Assembly: GCA_020466095.1 (NCBI GenBank)
Contig: CM035808.1
Span: forward strand, 38,506,366 to 38,570,365
Length of the DNA: 64,000 bases
Source: Chlorops oryzae
Lineage: Eukaryota; Arthropoda; Insecta; Diptera; Chloropidae
Reading direction: 5' to 3'
Part shown: positions 1 through 12,781 of the stretch, one piece after another
Layout: each line of letters starts with the position of its first letter
Numbering within the stretch: the stretch's first letter is position 1
The notes under the pieces: generated by a model
Databases searched by the model: none
Told to the model about the DNA's origin: nothing
Seen by the model: the letters and a program-made list of their open reading frames with translations, nothing else
Made by a program: the position numbers and the translations under genes

Positions 1-2145
1 TCAGAGTGCAACCGAATCGCAGTATCGAATCAGCAGTTGTCGCAGCTGCGTTGCTGCCTTATTTTGGGAGTGCAATACACCAACAACAAAAATAATAATA
101 ACAACAAAAACAGCCACAGCACGACATAGCAAAAGCAATAGCAACAGCAACCAACGAACCAAGGCAACCAAATCTACTCACTCGTTTTGTACGTACATAC
201 ACACGTAGGTATCTACATAGTATGCAGAAACGAAGCCCAAGCGCAAAATGTAGATGATTTAAAGGTATAACGACGACACAACGCGAAAACTGAGCAACAA
301 AAACCAAAAAAAAAGGAGAGAAAAAACAGAACAAAAGCGAAAAACCAATAAAAAAAAATAAAAAAAACAGGGGAAAAATCCTACCAAGAAAACCAAAAAC
401 AAACAAACATAGGTACAAACACACCATTAAAAGCTATTTTAAAGAGTCGACGACAACTCTAGCCAAAAGAAGCTAAAATAAAATAAAAATATTGCACAAA
501 CATGTTGCAGAAAGAATATTGCAAAGCTAACTGTTTTAGAACCACCACAATAAACAGAGAGAATCAAAATTTATTAACTTCCAATCGACGAAGAATTCTG
601 ACTCGATTGGGTTGGAAAAATTTCACGAAACTCCGGTAGGAACCGGTTTCGGCGCGATCTAATTTATTCTGCACTTTTGTTGCGAAAGTCTCTAACGAAG
701 CGCAGCAAACGGAATGTGGGACAAACAATTTATCGCAGAAAAATCTTTTTTTTTTTTTTCTTTCGTTATTTCTCTCTTCCATTCAATCATTCGTTTTCTT
801 TTATCGCGCTTTCATATTTTCTTAAGTTCACTTGATGTTGAGACCAACAGCCAACACACATTCATAGGCATATATGTATGTATGTTCAAACATTCATACA
901 TTCCTAACCGAACCAAGTCTTCTCTACGCTCGATCAAGAATTTTAGTTGCGAAAATTAATCCAATTCCATTTCATACTGTGCTCAGAGTTAAGCTCTCGC
1001 CAAAAAAGAGAAAAAAGAAGAAAGAAGAATATATTTATTGTAGGTACTTATACTAACTTATAAATAAGTTCCAAAACTTTTAAAATAAATTCCAATTGGA
1101 CTTACAATTTCCGTTTAAGATTCATCGATTGATATGCTCTCAATCAATACGCAATCCAAAAACAACAACAAGTTCATTTCATGTGCAACAAACAGAATGT
1201 ATGCATGTATGCAAGTACAATATCCCACACAAAGGTCTTCGGTTTTAATCTCGAAAAATCGCAATGTTTCTTTTCTTTAACATATATTCGTGTCTTTAAA
1301 AGCACAAGTTTTTTATTTTGCAATAAGATTTTTCTTTCTCTTTGCTTTTTTCGGACTGCTTTTATTGTTTTTTTTTATATATATTTTTTTTTTCTCCTTT
1401 TTTCCAAATTCCAGTTTCGGTTAAGTAGTCTTCGCACTGCGGTGATTTTCGTTTTCTCAGATACACATTCTCATCTTTCTAATCGACGCATTACTTCGGC
1501 ACACACGAGCCACAACGCATCACATCGCATCGCATCGTACTTCCCCTGCCCTGCCCAGCTAGGCCCCACAGTATGTTGCTAAAGTTTACAAATATTCAAA
1601 GTTGCTTCGGCTGCTGCACAAAACAAACGCACACAACACACTTCGCCGAAGCCCTGTAATCGTTTTGTTGCGAGCATGAAAGGCGACTGATTTTCGCGAT
1701 GACGACGGTGCGATGCTAAGTGTTGTTGTCAGCTCTGCTGCTAATGCGGCTAGCGCTAGCGCTGCTGCGAGTAACAAGACACAAAAGACGATGGAGAAAA
1801 AAAAAGAAGAAGTGGAAGTGGAAGGAGCACAGTAAGCACTGCGAGCGAACTAACGGCAACGAGCTATCCATTCGCAATCGCAGTCGCAGTCACATTCGCC
1901 ATTCGCAGATTACATAGAATCATGGTGTCTGATTTGACAACAACAACAATAAAAACAACGAAAACAACAAGCAAGCCGAGCGAGCGAGTACCAAATCGAA
2001 ACGACCGTGGTGAAATGGCATAAAGCAGGCAGCCTGGCAGGTAGTTGAATTGGAGGCGTGAGAGAAACAAACAATCACCGTAGCTTAACATTCACGTATG
2101 CCAACATATTGACAGAGTGAAAAGGAGAAAGGGAGTGTGTTGTGG

Positions 2146-2168
2146 TTTTTTTTTTTTTTTTTTTTTTT
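2146..2168. repeat. Poly-T run (23 nt)
   Basis: Uninterrupted T tract. It has no flanking element signature, so it is a simple homopolymer rather than a recognisable retroelement tail. Confidence 0.9.
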
Positions 2169-5100
2169 GCTATTCGGGTGGGGACGAAACGAATTCGGGT
2201 CACAAAAGGAGCGAATGATTTAGGAAAACAAAATATGGACATATTTCATTGTTTTGCAGGGGAATTAAAAACCGCTCAATCAGATACTTCGCATCAAAAG
2301 CGCCTCTAAAAGCATTCAATAGGGCATTAGGAGAAAATTAAATAAATAAATAAATCAAATAAAATAAAATAAAATAAATTAATTAATTTGTTTTCGTGTC
2401 GCAAGTAAATCTATAATTCCCTATACTAAGTTTACACCACCCCTAATCGTAAAATCCGATCTACACTTCATCAATTTAAAAAGCAACCTCTCAATACTAT
2501 TTTTTCTAAACATTAAAGCCAAAAAAATCCGGTTATGTTTCACAGTGCTGTCTCTGTCGCCGCCGCCGCTGCCGCCACCACCACCAATTCTCCACACATT
2601 CAAGGGTCATAAAAGAAAAAGAAGAAATTCAGCAACAATGACTGTAATGAAATTCCCTTCCGGTTATACCAACCGAGAGACCCGACCCGACGCGACCCGA
2701 TGCTATCCGATCCGACCGCTATATCTATCTAATTTCATACTACATCATCACACCAAAACAATGTCCTCCCTCCTCCTCCCTCTATCGAACCCAAAATGCC
2801 AAAAAAAAAAGGAAAGAAAAATATTGTGCCTCGCACCCAAGCGCAACGAGTGGTGGAAGAGCAAAGAGCAACTTTGAGTTTGCCGCAAAAAGGTTTCGTT
2901 CTTCCTGCCATTGCTTGTGCCTCTGAGCACAGCAACACACAAAAACCAACAACAATCGCTCCAACTACCACCACCATACATATTACAAGACAAGCAACAT
3001 GGGGCCAAGACCACTTAGCGAAACATGCGCTTCCACCTTTCGCACCATATTATGTATGTATGTATATTTCTGCGCGGTCATCGTGTATCACTCACTCTTC
3101 GTTAATTCTTGCTAACATATTTAGCCTTCTTTTCTTCATTTATTATTATTAAATCTACCACTGTCGGAATCTGCTACGAAAATTAAACTGTTTAACGATG
3201 GCAACGATGTGCCAGGAGGCAGCCAGACCAAAAGCAACAGCAAAGGCAGCGCCAGAGGCAGAGCAACGTCGATAAGTCACCACACAATTTGCAGCATTAA
3301 AGTTTTGTGTTCTTTTCATTTTTTGTTGCTCCTCTTCTTTTCCTTCGTTTGCTTAACATACTGCCATCGGGTCGGGTCAACGCAGTCCGACAAAAATCGA
3401 GCTGAGAGCAAAAATTTCATTTCATGCCTTTTCATTCCAATACACTTCAATTACAATGTTTAGTGGAGAACCGATTTTCTTTCTTTTTTCTTTCATTTTT
3501 TCTTCCTTCCTTTCCCATTGTGCTCTGGCGGTGTAGCAACAATCATGCTCATAAATCAGTTCAGGCGAATGAGCGTGTCGACAGCTAATAAGATTAAGGG
3601 TTGCCACACGCATGCAAATTGTCTCACACACAAGTCCCTTTTTGAAACAAAAAATCATTATATTCGCCCCCACCGTCCCCCACACACTACACAAAATTAA
3701 TGGAGATATTAACTCTAAAATTAAATTAAATTTAATCTTAATTATGTTTACTTCCTCCACCAAATTCGTTTGATTCCGGTCTTATGGCAATCCTTAAATA
3801 ATCGAAATAACTACATTTAATTCGAACACAAACAAACAAGCGTGACAAAACAGAAAACAAAAACAAACAAAAAAACACTCACTCACTAAATCGACCGAAC
3901 ACTGCTCAATTCAATTCAATCCAATCTGATCCAATCCGACCCAACCAAATAAACAGCACCAAACAACAACAACAACAACAAAAATAACGAAAATAACAAA
4001 TGCCATTCATTCAACCAACTCAATAGCCTCAGCAACAGATACAGATACGGCAACAACAATAATAATAACAACAACAAAAGCAATAACAACAGAAGCCGAC
4101 GACGACGACATCAAGTGCGAAAATACTTAAATGTTGGCATAGAGCCAATTGGTCTCAACAGGGAGGCAGGCGGCAGGCAGGCGCACAGACAACATGTTCG
4201 AAGCCAACAGGTCTGACGACAAGCTAAAAATAGCGGACGTAACGACCTGAACGAACGCAGACACTTTAAATGCGAACGAACGACGAACGAACGACAAGCG
4301 AAAAGGAAAAACAAAATATAAGTTGAAGTTGGGAACACGCCGCCGCCGCCGACAGTGATTACGCTATTTTCCATAATAAATGTGTGGTAAAGCGACCTTC
4401 CGGTACGGCAGCAGCCATACAGACACGATACAACAACGATACTGCGAATAGCTACAAAATTGCTCTTGCTGGGCACGAGATGACGACGACAAGACTGTGA
4501 GAATTAGACGAGCAAACACACACTTGAAATCAAGCAAACGACCTTCTTGCTCTCTGTACTCGCCTTAATGAGTGCCGCTCTGCTGCTACTACTGCTCTCA
4601 CGGGGCCAAAATCGCGCAACGAGTCCTCTCTGTTTACACAAATGAGCGGCGGCGGCAGCAGCAGCTATCAAATCATCATACCGACATGCCGAACGCCGAA
4701 TGTCGAATACCGACTGCTGTTTGCCGACTTTTCGGAACAACAAACGAGCAAATGAGTGTATGCCCGAATGGTTATGCACGAGCAAACAGACAAGCAGGCA
4801 GGGAGGCTTTGCTTTTCAACTTGCTCACTCGCTACTAATCATCCGTTCGGGTTTTCAATGTTGATTCATTCAACAGCGCAACGCCTGTTGGGACACAAGA
4901 GCCCATTCGGTTTGCGGAAGCACAGCAACAATTGGGGTAAAAGAATTCACATTCACAACAAAAAAGAACACAATGCAAAGGCGGCAGATGTTGGCGCACT
5001 GGAGCATGCTGTGCTCGACGAGTGTCGTCGAGTGCCCGACTCTGCCGCCACTTTACTCTCGACTTGTCAACGGCGACGACGACGACAAGGTTTATTGTCA

Positions 5101-5817
5101 GTGAAAAAGCGCACGCATCGTTGGAATGTGGGGCAGCGACTTTGTTGCAGTCAGCGTCGCAGCGGGCGCCGACGTCGACGGAGCTATGCCGGCAGCAGCA
5201 GCAACAATTACAGCTTGCTCAACGAAACTCAGCTGTTTGCATGCTCGCTTTACTCTTGTAGGTTGCGGTTGCGGTTGCGACGACAGCGACAGCGGAAACG
5301 ATGATGACGATGATAATGAAGGCATGAAATACGAGCGAATTAAACGGTCGAGCGGGCGGGCGGTCGCTCGGCTCGGTCTGGCTGATAATCGTCGTTCGAA
5401 CGTACATTTATAATAAATTCGCTGGAATATGGCGTTTGGTTTCAGATTATCTTGGGCGGGCGACGAACGAATATATAGAGAAAAGCGCACTGAAGACCAT
5501 GAAAACCAACCAGCAATGCCAATATAAGAAGATTCCAACAATAATTTTGCAGTAACAAAATAAAGCGGAAATTAGAAAGTATTGGAAGAAATTATAACGA
5601 TTTTTTCTATTATCACTTTTTTTGGCTCGCCGTTCGGTCGAAATCTCATCGAAATCGAGATTCGATATTCGAGGGAAAGAACAGGGGAACAGCTCGAGCA
5701 GCAAGCGAATACGCGCGACAAGAAATTCTACATCGTAATCGCTGGCCAAAACAGCAAAACGTCATATGCTCAGCCAATTCAACGAATGAGCGAGTATAAA
5801 GCAAACATCAATGCGAC

Positions 5818-5839
5818 AGAGAGAGAGAGAGAGAGAGAG
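5818..5839. repeat. (AG)n microsatellite
   Basis: Eleven uninterrupted AG dinucleotides. GAGAG runs can bind GAGA factor in flies. With a second run at 6893-6918 this could mark regulatory DNA, but nothing else in the sequence proves it. Confidence 0.9.
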
Positions 5840-6892
5840 TAACACAGAATGGGAGAATGAGAGACAAAGTAGTCAAACAGCTGAGAGCGCCGCCAATATC
5901 TAGACAAAAAAGTGCATGGTTGCCTACTGTTTCGAAAAACCGTTAACAAATTGAAGGGATTTTATTTAATAGCCAAAAAAAAAATTTTATTTTATCAAAT
6001 TGGTGTAGTGAATGTTTAAAAATTTTTTTTAATTTAATTAAAAAAGTTTTTATATGGTTCAAAAAATTAGATAACTCTAGCAACCCTAGCAACAAAACAA
6101 ATACCAGCCAACTTGTTCCCGGCAAGCTATTCACATTTGCTTGCTACACAAAAACACAAACGACCGCTATGAATGGCAAGGCAACGAAAAAGACCACCGC
6201 TACTATACACAAACGCACACACACAGTCTCCTAACTACGCTGCGTCATTTAAGTCCGTACCGCTTCGTGTGCCGTGTGACTTTGAACGGAGAACGCAACA
6301 CGACAGCGACGACGGCAACAATGCCGCTGGTATTAACCGTCTACTGTTTATAAAAGAACTTGCATGCGAAAAGTGCCGAATGTTCGTCGCTTTACAGACA
6401 ACACGACGAGCAACTTGTCGGCGTGTAACCGCCAATGTAACAGGCGATCAGACAAGCATAAGGCATGACAGCAAGCGAAGAAACAGCAGCGCAACATTCG
6501 AGCGGTGCCGCTTGCTGCGTTGTGCCATGTGCTCGCATCAAAAGCCAACGAGTTTCGGACAATTCGTTGTCGCTGCGTTTGTTGTTTTTGTTGCTTTTGC
6601 TGTCGGCTTTGTGTCGTTGCTGGGGGTTGAGTGAGATGTTCGTGTAGTAGTTTCGTTTTGCTTTCATTCATTGCAACACAAAGAATACACGCGAGACGAC
6701 AAGAGCACGAACCACAGAGAGCAAGAGAGAGAGCGAGAAAAAAGGCGATACTTTCTGCTACGTTTATACCGGTAAACGATTATCTACGTACCTGCTCGCT
6801 CGTATTATTTTTCGCTTTGTTTTGTAAACAATTTGACTAGTCGATTTGTTGTGTTTCAAAAGATTGCTCTTCCGACTGAGAGGCAGCAAGAC

Positions 6893-6918
6893 AGAGAGAG
6901 AGAGAGAGAGAGAGAGAG
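6893..6918. repeat. (AG)n microsatellite
   Basis: Thirteen AG dinucleotides followed by a GC-rich patch (CGAGAGCGCG). This is the second GA run in about 1.1 kb. A possible GAGA-factor site, by inference only. Confidence 0.9.
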
Positions 6919-7497
6919 TGCGAGAGCGCGAATTCTCACAGTTGCGCGGGTTAGGTTTGTTGTTTTGACGTTTTGAGGCGCTGCCATGTATTTATTATTA
7001 TTTTTTTCTATCAATTTTTAATTTTTGTTTTCTTTTATTGAGCTTTAAGTTTTTCATATTTATTCATTTTTTTTTAAATTACTTTTTATTTTTTCAGCAT
7101 TAAATTCGTTTTAACACACAAATCAGCGTTGGTTCTTTTATTATTATTATTACTTTTTTTTTGAATGTAGATAGAGTATTAAAAAAGTTTGCCTACACTT
7201 TGTTATGATTATTTTTGTTGTGTACAACAAATGCAAACTACTTGGATGGGAGAATAAAATAGAAGGTTGCCCCTTTGCATTTTTTCCTTTTCGAAATTTA
7301 TTGAAGATTTTGTGTTGCTAGCCAGGCTTAGGGGTGGGGTGATTTTGTTTTTACAAGTAAGTAGCTTTCTTTATTTTTTCCTTTCTCAGGGTTGTTTGTT
7401 GAAGGCAGTTTTTGAAGGGTTTATAATAATGTACATATGTACATACATAGGTATGTAGTATATACGATTATTTGTGCAGAAGAACGCTTCAAATATA

Positions 7498-7901
7498 CAG
7501 TCAAACTTCCATAACTGGAACTTCTTCAACTCGAATTTTCTATATCTCAAACTGAATCGGGTGGCAAAATAGCGAATATTTTATAAGTATAAATTTTCGT
7601 TTCTTTAACCTTTTGATGTCCGAATATTAATCCGCTGTCTATAACTATTCTTTTGCGACTGATAACTTCGAAAAAAATAACTTCCCTTTGCAAAATGGTA
7701 ATGTATTTTTTTGTTTAAGCATTAATCTACCAAATTCCATTAAAATTGCCAAATTTTTCTTTGTCATATAGTCGTAGCAGCAGAAAGAGAGAATGTTACG
7801 TACATATATGCAACATCGGGCATCAAAAGGTTAACTCGAAGTCCCTATAACTCGAACTATTTCTTTAGAAAATGTTGGTTCGATTTGTGGAAGTTGGACT
7901 G
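7498..7901. mobile_element. Pogo/mariner-like MITE interrupted by a piggyBac-like MITE
   Basis: The left end CAGTCAAACTTCC follows a TA dinucleotide, and the right end, read in reverse complement, is CAGTCCAACTTCC. Both arms continue with related AACT/TCGAA-rich sequence. The inner 222 bp (7609-7830) is a separate TTAA-flanked insertion, so this element was originally about 180 bp. It has no coding capacity. The right flank reads TG rather than TA, so the TA duplication is not preserved there. The superfamily (Tc1/mariner-pogo type) is inferred from the CAGT start and the TA on the left. Confidence 0.65.
7605..7834. mobile_element. piggyBac-like MITE with TTAA target-site duplication
   Basis: TTAA at 7605-7608 and at 7831-7834 bracket a 222-bp element. 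Its terminal inverted repeats are CCTTTTGATGTCCG and, from the other side, CCTTTTGATGCCCG, with one mismatch. A TTAA target with CCT-starting ends is the piggyBac superfamily hallmark. It is non-coding, and it sits inside the older pogo-like MITE at 7498-7901. Confidence 0.75.
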
Positions 7902-7905
7902 TGGT

Positions 7906-9172
7906 CCTGAAAAAATCATAATCGGCTAATTAAGTTTTGTTCCAACCATGCTAAAAACAACACTGTTGCCATAGTAAAGGGGAATCTCTACCAAATTAAG
8001 GTGAATTTTTGTTTTGCCCGGGAGGGAATTAGGAGAGAAAAGTCTTAAGGAAAAATTTTATGGGACCGAGATTTTGTTGTTTAGAACCAAATTTAAGACA
8101 AATTTAGAGTTATGTATGTATTTTGAGATATTCAGGGGATGAGTCTCCTAAAAAACTGGCACGAATGCTTAACATTGGTTCCTTCAGAAGAAAAAAAGAG
8201 GGGAAAAAATTAAAAATATAAACCAAATAACGAGTAAATCCAATTCAACGACACCCAGCATCATTATCATCACTATAAATATGTACAAGAAGGAGAGTAA
8301 AATACTCGAGGACGACGGCAATACGAACTTAGCTTAACAAAAGAGAAGAAAAGAGGCAAAAAAGTACCAACAAAATTCGAAAAAAGGAGCAGATGCAGAA
8401 AAGTAACGAGATATCTTAAAGAAAAGATATTCGAAAACAAAAAACAAAAAAAATAAAATAGATGCAAAGTAAAAGCAGAACTCGTGATAAGATAAAAAGA
8501 AGAAAAAACTTCAAGAAGCAATAAAATAAAAATCGAAGAAGTTGAAGAAGATGATGAAGATGAAAAGAAAAGTCAAAAGAAATACAATTTCTCGTTACAA
8601 TGAAGTCAGTTTAGACGCGCAGTTCTTTTCAGTGAAATTGTCGCACGAATGCAAAGAAACGAGACAACAATTCAACACGACTGACGACAACGGCAGCAGC
8701 AACAAAAACAACAGCTGCACATCGTCTGAACACGTTCAGCACTAGCTAGTGTTGGCTCTTCCCAACCGAAAAAAGCTATCAGGAGCACAGGAATGCAAGA
8801 AATGCGCAATGCAGAAGTTGCAAGGAACGAAATTTGTTGGAAACGAGTCGCTGCTGCCGCCGCTGCTGGTGCCGAGAGAGAGAGAGACTCGCAAAGAAAA
8901 CGCCATGTTGTTTAGATTCTACTTAGTAAACATGACAAAAGAATAAAACAAATAAAAGTGGAAGAAAAATGGAAATCAAACGAAATACAAAAATTAAAAG
9001 CAATGCACGAATTTTCTGCTATTTCTTTGTTTTGTTATTTGCTTTTTACTTTATTTTTATTTGCGAAAGCGACACCCTCATCGACTGTGGCGTCGACGTT
9101 GGCAGCGTATGCGGCACTGATAAGCCTAAACGTGCAAATTTATTTGAATTTTGTTTTTTTAAATTTTATATC
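7906..9172. other. Anonymous AT-rich, partly low-complexity DNA
   Basis: No gene or bounded element seen. 8520-8580 and 8690-8730 are purine-rich and CAA-rich respectively. Short open frames here are compositionally biased and unrecognised. Confidence 0.4.
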
Positions 9173-9450
9173 TGCGATGAAATGAGTTCGTCTCTTTTAA
9201 CCCATCTATGACCGTAGTTCTTTTTTAACACATTGGATGAATGAGTTCACAATTTTCAACCCATTTATGACGATCGAATTTTGTTTATGAAAGAGTTCGT
9301 TCCTTTTAACCCATCCATGACCGTAGTGGTTCCATTTTTAACAAATTTGATGAAATGAGTGCATAATTCTTAACCCATTTGTGACGATAGCATTTTTCTT
9401 TATATGTGACGAAATCAGTTCATATCGTTTAACCCATCCATGACCCTAGT
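9173..9450. repeat. Two-level minisatellite (about 58-bp monomers in about 117-bp pairs)
   Basis: The core GATGAAATGAGTTC, followed by TTTAACCCATCCATGAC and then CGTAG or CGATAG, recurs about five times. Alternate monomers match best: the TTTAACCCATCCATGACC type alternates with the AACCCATTTxTGACGATxG type. This gives a dimeric higher-order period near 117 bp. Monomers are diverged by substitutions and small indels. Confidence 0.75.
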
Positions 9451-9470
9451 GGTGTTTTTAAATTATTACT

Positions 9471-9590
9471 TTAACCCTTCAACCACACAATTTTAGAGAT
9501 TTATAGCGCTTGATATACATACATACCATTGCTATTAGCCATTCAACTTACGTGGAAGACAAATTTATCCCTTCTGCGTTAAAGGGTTAA
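9471..9590. mobile_element. Short piggyBac-like MITE (TTAA-flanked)
   Basis: TTAACCCTT at 9471 and AAGGGTTAA ending at 9590 form an inverted pair around 112 bp of non-coding sequence. TTAA target sites with CCCTT ends fit piggyBac-like MITEs. The arms are short, so chance resemblance is possible, particularly because TTAACCC is also the core of the neighbouring minisatellite. Confidence 0.45.
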
Positions 9591-9856
9591 ATGGTAAGAT
9601 TAACTTAATGAGTGAACTTTTCGATCAATTGAGGATTGAGCCTGGAATTCATTTGAAATTTTCTTCATGATTTTAAGAGCGTCTTGTTTTGACTTACATT
9701 GGACATTCGAAAACGTGAAATGTCCGAAAACGTGATCAGAGGCTCTTTTTAAATTGACCAATATAAAAAATGTGAATAGAAATTTCTTTTAAAAATTCTT
9801 ACATTCTTAAAATCGCAGTGAGTAAACATTTTTAAGATTTAAGTGGATCGCACATA

Positions 9857-10560
9857 CAGTCATGTAATATATAATAGGGACAGTACTATAACTTTATTCC
9901 GATGTTAAAATTTTTTTAATAAAAATCAAGGTTGTTTACTATTTTCTCATTACACAATGTTGTACTGAAATGGAACTTTGGATAACTTGAGTTTTTTTTT
10001 TTAGCAATAACTACTAGTTGAGCCATTTACTAGGTTTTTTTGCTAGGCAGCACACGTTTTAAGTTGTGCGAAATAATAGGGACACGATTATTTTTTGTGA
10101 TCAAAAAATGTTTAGCAGTGTTAAGTAGTTAAATAAGCAATTATCGGTGGATTAATAAGAGCCTTATTTTAAAACAATCCAATTTCTCATAATACTCTAT
10201 TACGGATAGCTGTCGAGAAGCAGTATTGGCCGCGGAAGGTACTTTGCCTTAGCCGAAAGAAAAATAGTGCAGAAAATGAAGAATCAAGGAAAGTCGATAA
10301 CAGTAATATCTAATACCATGCAGTGCTCTTAAAATAAGGTCTTCAATGTTTCCATCATGTCCTAGACACTAAAGGAAAAAGCGAAAGTCCTTAACATTTT
10401 TCGACAAGGGGGCTTGACTAATACTCCGAGCAAAACCCTTTTAAAAGTTCAAATGGACTGCAATTTGCACTGGATGCCTTAACAACATTCCGAACTATTC
10501 GGGGGAGGCTTCAAGAAGTTGGTCTGAAAGGAAGATCCACAACTACATAGCACAAACGTT
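9857..10560 (+). pseudogene. Decayed Tc1-like transposon with transposase remnants
   Basis: A TA-preceded end starting CAGTCATGTAATATATAA lies at 9857. Downstream are two coding relics on the plus strand. 10255-10329 reads ERKIVQKMKNQGKSITVIS, then NTMQCS and a stop, resembling the first helix-turn-helix of Tc1 transposases. 10485-10544 reads TFRTIRGRLQEVGLKGRSTT, matching the conserved second Tc1 HTH, where an RTVRRRL.E.GLKGR-type string is usual. The two are separated by frameshifts and stops, and the catalytic DDE region is not recognisable. No partner TIR was found to the right, so the copy is truncated and dead. The motif match is direct; the family assignment rests on known Tc1 HTH motifs. 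Confidence 0.75.
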
Positions 10561-12779
10561 GAAATTTTCTAACACACATCTTCTGCGAAAAATTTGGGCA
10601 ATGGTGTTCCTATGTTTTGCCTTAACCTATATTTTGCCTTAAGATGGACGAGAAATAATGTTTACCGTCAGATCCGAACAAATTTATTTTGGTTTCTTTG
10701 TTTGTTTTATATTTTAACCGCTACTCTTTAAGGATCTCCGCCTGAGAGCCTTCGAGAGATAATGTCTAAGTAGGATCTTTCCAAAGATCCTGTAACTCCT
10801 CGGTATTGATCAATAATGCGACAATAATACACGGTTTTAAGTTCGCTCGTATTATATTTCTCTTCTTAGTCGTGCCCCCTTTTTTTTTCTTTTTTAAAAC
10901 TATTACATCAATTTTTAATATTCAAATCCTAATCGTTTTAAGTCTACTACAATATGTACATTTATTTATATTTCAAAAAGCGCTGGTTGTTATAAAACTT
11001 ACCTACTATTGACAATGCGTCTCACCACTGTTGTCAGATTTGTAGGGGAATATTCCCCTAAATGTCTCAAAACAAGCCCAAAATTCCCTAAAATTTGATT
11101 TTTAAATCTTCTAAAAACAAATTAGGCCCCATAAAATTTTCTCTAGCCCATATCTTTTTTCCCATATCTCGATCAGCTGATGACGCTTAATTCAATGAAT
11201 GGCACTTCCTTATTATATTTTATTAACCCATTTCCTAACCTCCAATGAGTCATTTACTAGTGTTTTTTAGATTTGTTAAATCTTTCTATTTCTACATATT
11301 AATCAGGAATCGAAAAAAATAACGGTTATGCAAATTTCACTTCAAAAGCTGAACTTGAAATTTCCGTTGGCGTTGAATGGGTTAAATAAATGCTTTTTTT
11401 TTACAAATCTTTGAGCATGGAATGAGAATGGCATATGATTTCTAATAAAAATTAGGTAAATATGATATTTTCTATGCATTCGGCATGAATGGGTTAAAAA
11501 ATTAAAAAAAAAAATGTATTCGATAAGAGCTTTCTATTTTGATTTCTGACACAACGGCATATTTCAATATAAACAGGTAGCTTGACGGTGGTAGGGGCAG
11601 GTGAAGTGTCAGCGGTTGGAGATCAGGGAAAAGAATTGCTAAACGAAATAAAAAGTTTTTAAACAAAACGAAGAGGATTATATAGAGAGCACACAAAATT
11701 GATAAATTCAAATGAATGTGGGTATTAAAAAAAAAAAAAAAAAACAAATAAGGAGAAGAAGAAAAACAAAAAACAACCTCGAGTACGCAACTGAGTTTGT
11801 TATACATATGTACCAATAAATATATAAATATGTATAGCGTAGGAAGCAATGTATTTGTGTGGATATATGCATACATATGTATGTATGTATATATTTTAAC
11901 GTGGTGGCGAATAAATGACTCCGTGAAATTCCGTTTTTTTTCTTGCTCGCATTAAAATAATAAAGAACGAAACGCAATAGAATGAAATTGAAGATTGATT
12001 TTGAAAAGTCGAAGGTAACGAGGTACATACGAAACTTATATACAGATAAATATACAGATAAATATTAAGATAAATAAGTATACATATGTATATCTACAGT
12101 CCACATATATTTTTAGAAAAATCAATTGAGGTTATTTTAAAAATATTATGCAAAGAAAGTGCACGAGGCAGAGAAAGCGTAAAGGGAATACCAGAGAATA
12201 GGAGATTTAAGGAGGGAGAAAACTTTTCAGAACTGTAGCAAAAGAAACTTTGACATTATCGATTTTTTTTGGTTTCGCATACACACACATACACACACAC
12301 ACGCAGGCAGAGGCGAACTTTCAAATGTAGCGACAAAAAGACAAAATGAATTGTCGACGACGACAACCCCCCATCCACCATATTTCATTTCACAGTGGGT
12401 AGCTAGCCACCCACTCATAAAAAGACTGCGTGTAGGCCTGGCTGGTTGGCTACCCTACCGCGTTCCAGCCTACCCTTTCGTTGAGTGTGGCGCGAACGGG
12501 GATTAAGTGGAGGTGGACGAGTTGTTGGAAGTTGGAGTGAAAAAAATCACAAAAAAAAAAGAAAACTGCGGACAAGTCTATAAAATGAAAGAGCCAAACT
12601 GCAATGGCAGCGGGGGCACAACTGAAAAGGACAGCGGCATCGCATCATTTGCGAGTGTGGCTCAATAAAATATGTTCATACCTACAAAAAAAAATATATA
12701 TATATAAATTTAAAAAGAAACAAAAATTATAAATGAAATAAGCTTCAATTTGAATCCCAGGAGAATGAATTTTTATAGG
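10561..12779. other. AT-rich DNA with microsatellite; no gene
   Basis: It includes an 18-bp perfect palindrome TAGGGGAATATTCCCCTA at 11043-11060, TTAACCC/GGGTTAA motifs at about 11223, 11385 and 11492 reminiscent of the minisatellite core at 9.2-9.45 kb, a poly-A tract near 11730, and ACATATGTATGTA repeats near 11870. The open frames at 11502-12028 on the minus strand are translations of A-rich sequence and are not supported. Confidence 0.45.
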
Positions 12780-12781
12780 TA

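Larger units (their letters stand above)
1..7495. other. Low-complexity, possibly regulatory or UTR/intron DNA; no recognisable gene
   Basis: This stretch is rich in CAA, ACAGC and CGACGA triplet tracts (for example 80-170, 3960-4080, 5060-5090), with AT-rich patches at 5930-6070 and 6990-7190. Open frames occur on both strands, but they overlap one another in several frames, are dominated by one or two residues, and show no domain I recognise. The first 7 kb is richer in GC and in CAx triplets than most of the window, as is common in 5' UTRs and cis-regulatory DNA of fly developmental or neuronal genes. That reading is an inference. No splice-supported exon could be assembled by eye. Confidence 0.5.

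Noticed and set aside
4756..5304. 182-codon plus-strand open frame
   Set aside because: The second half is Arg/Ser runs from CGACGA and AGCAGC tracts. At least four other frames overlap it and no motif is visible.
9173..9450. CRISPR-like array
   Set aside because: Spaced repeats, but this is a eukaryotic minisatellite: the spacers are themselves related monomers and there are no cas genes.
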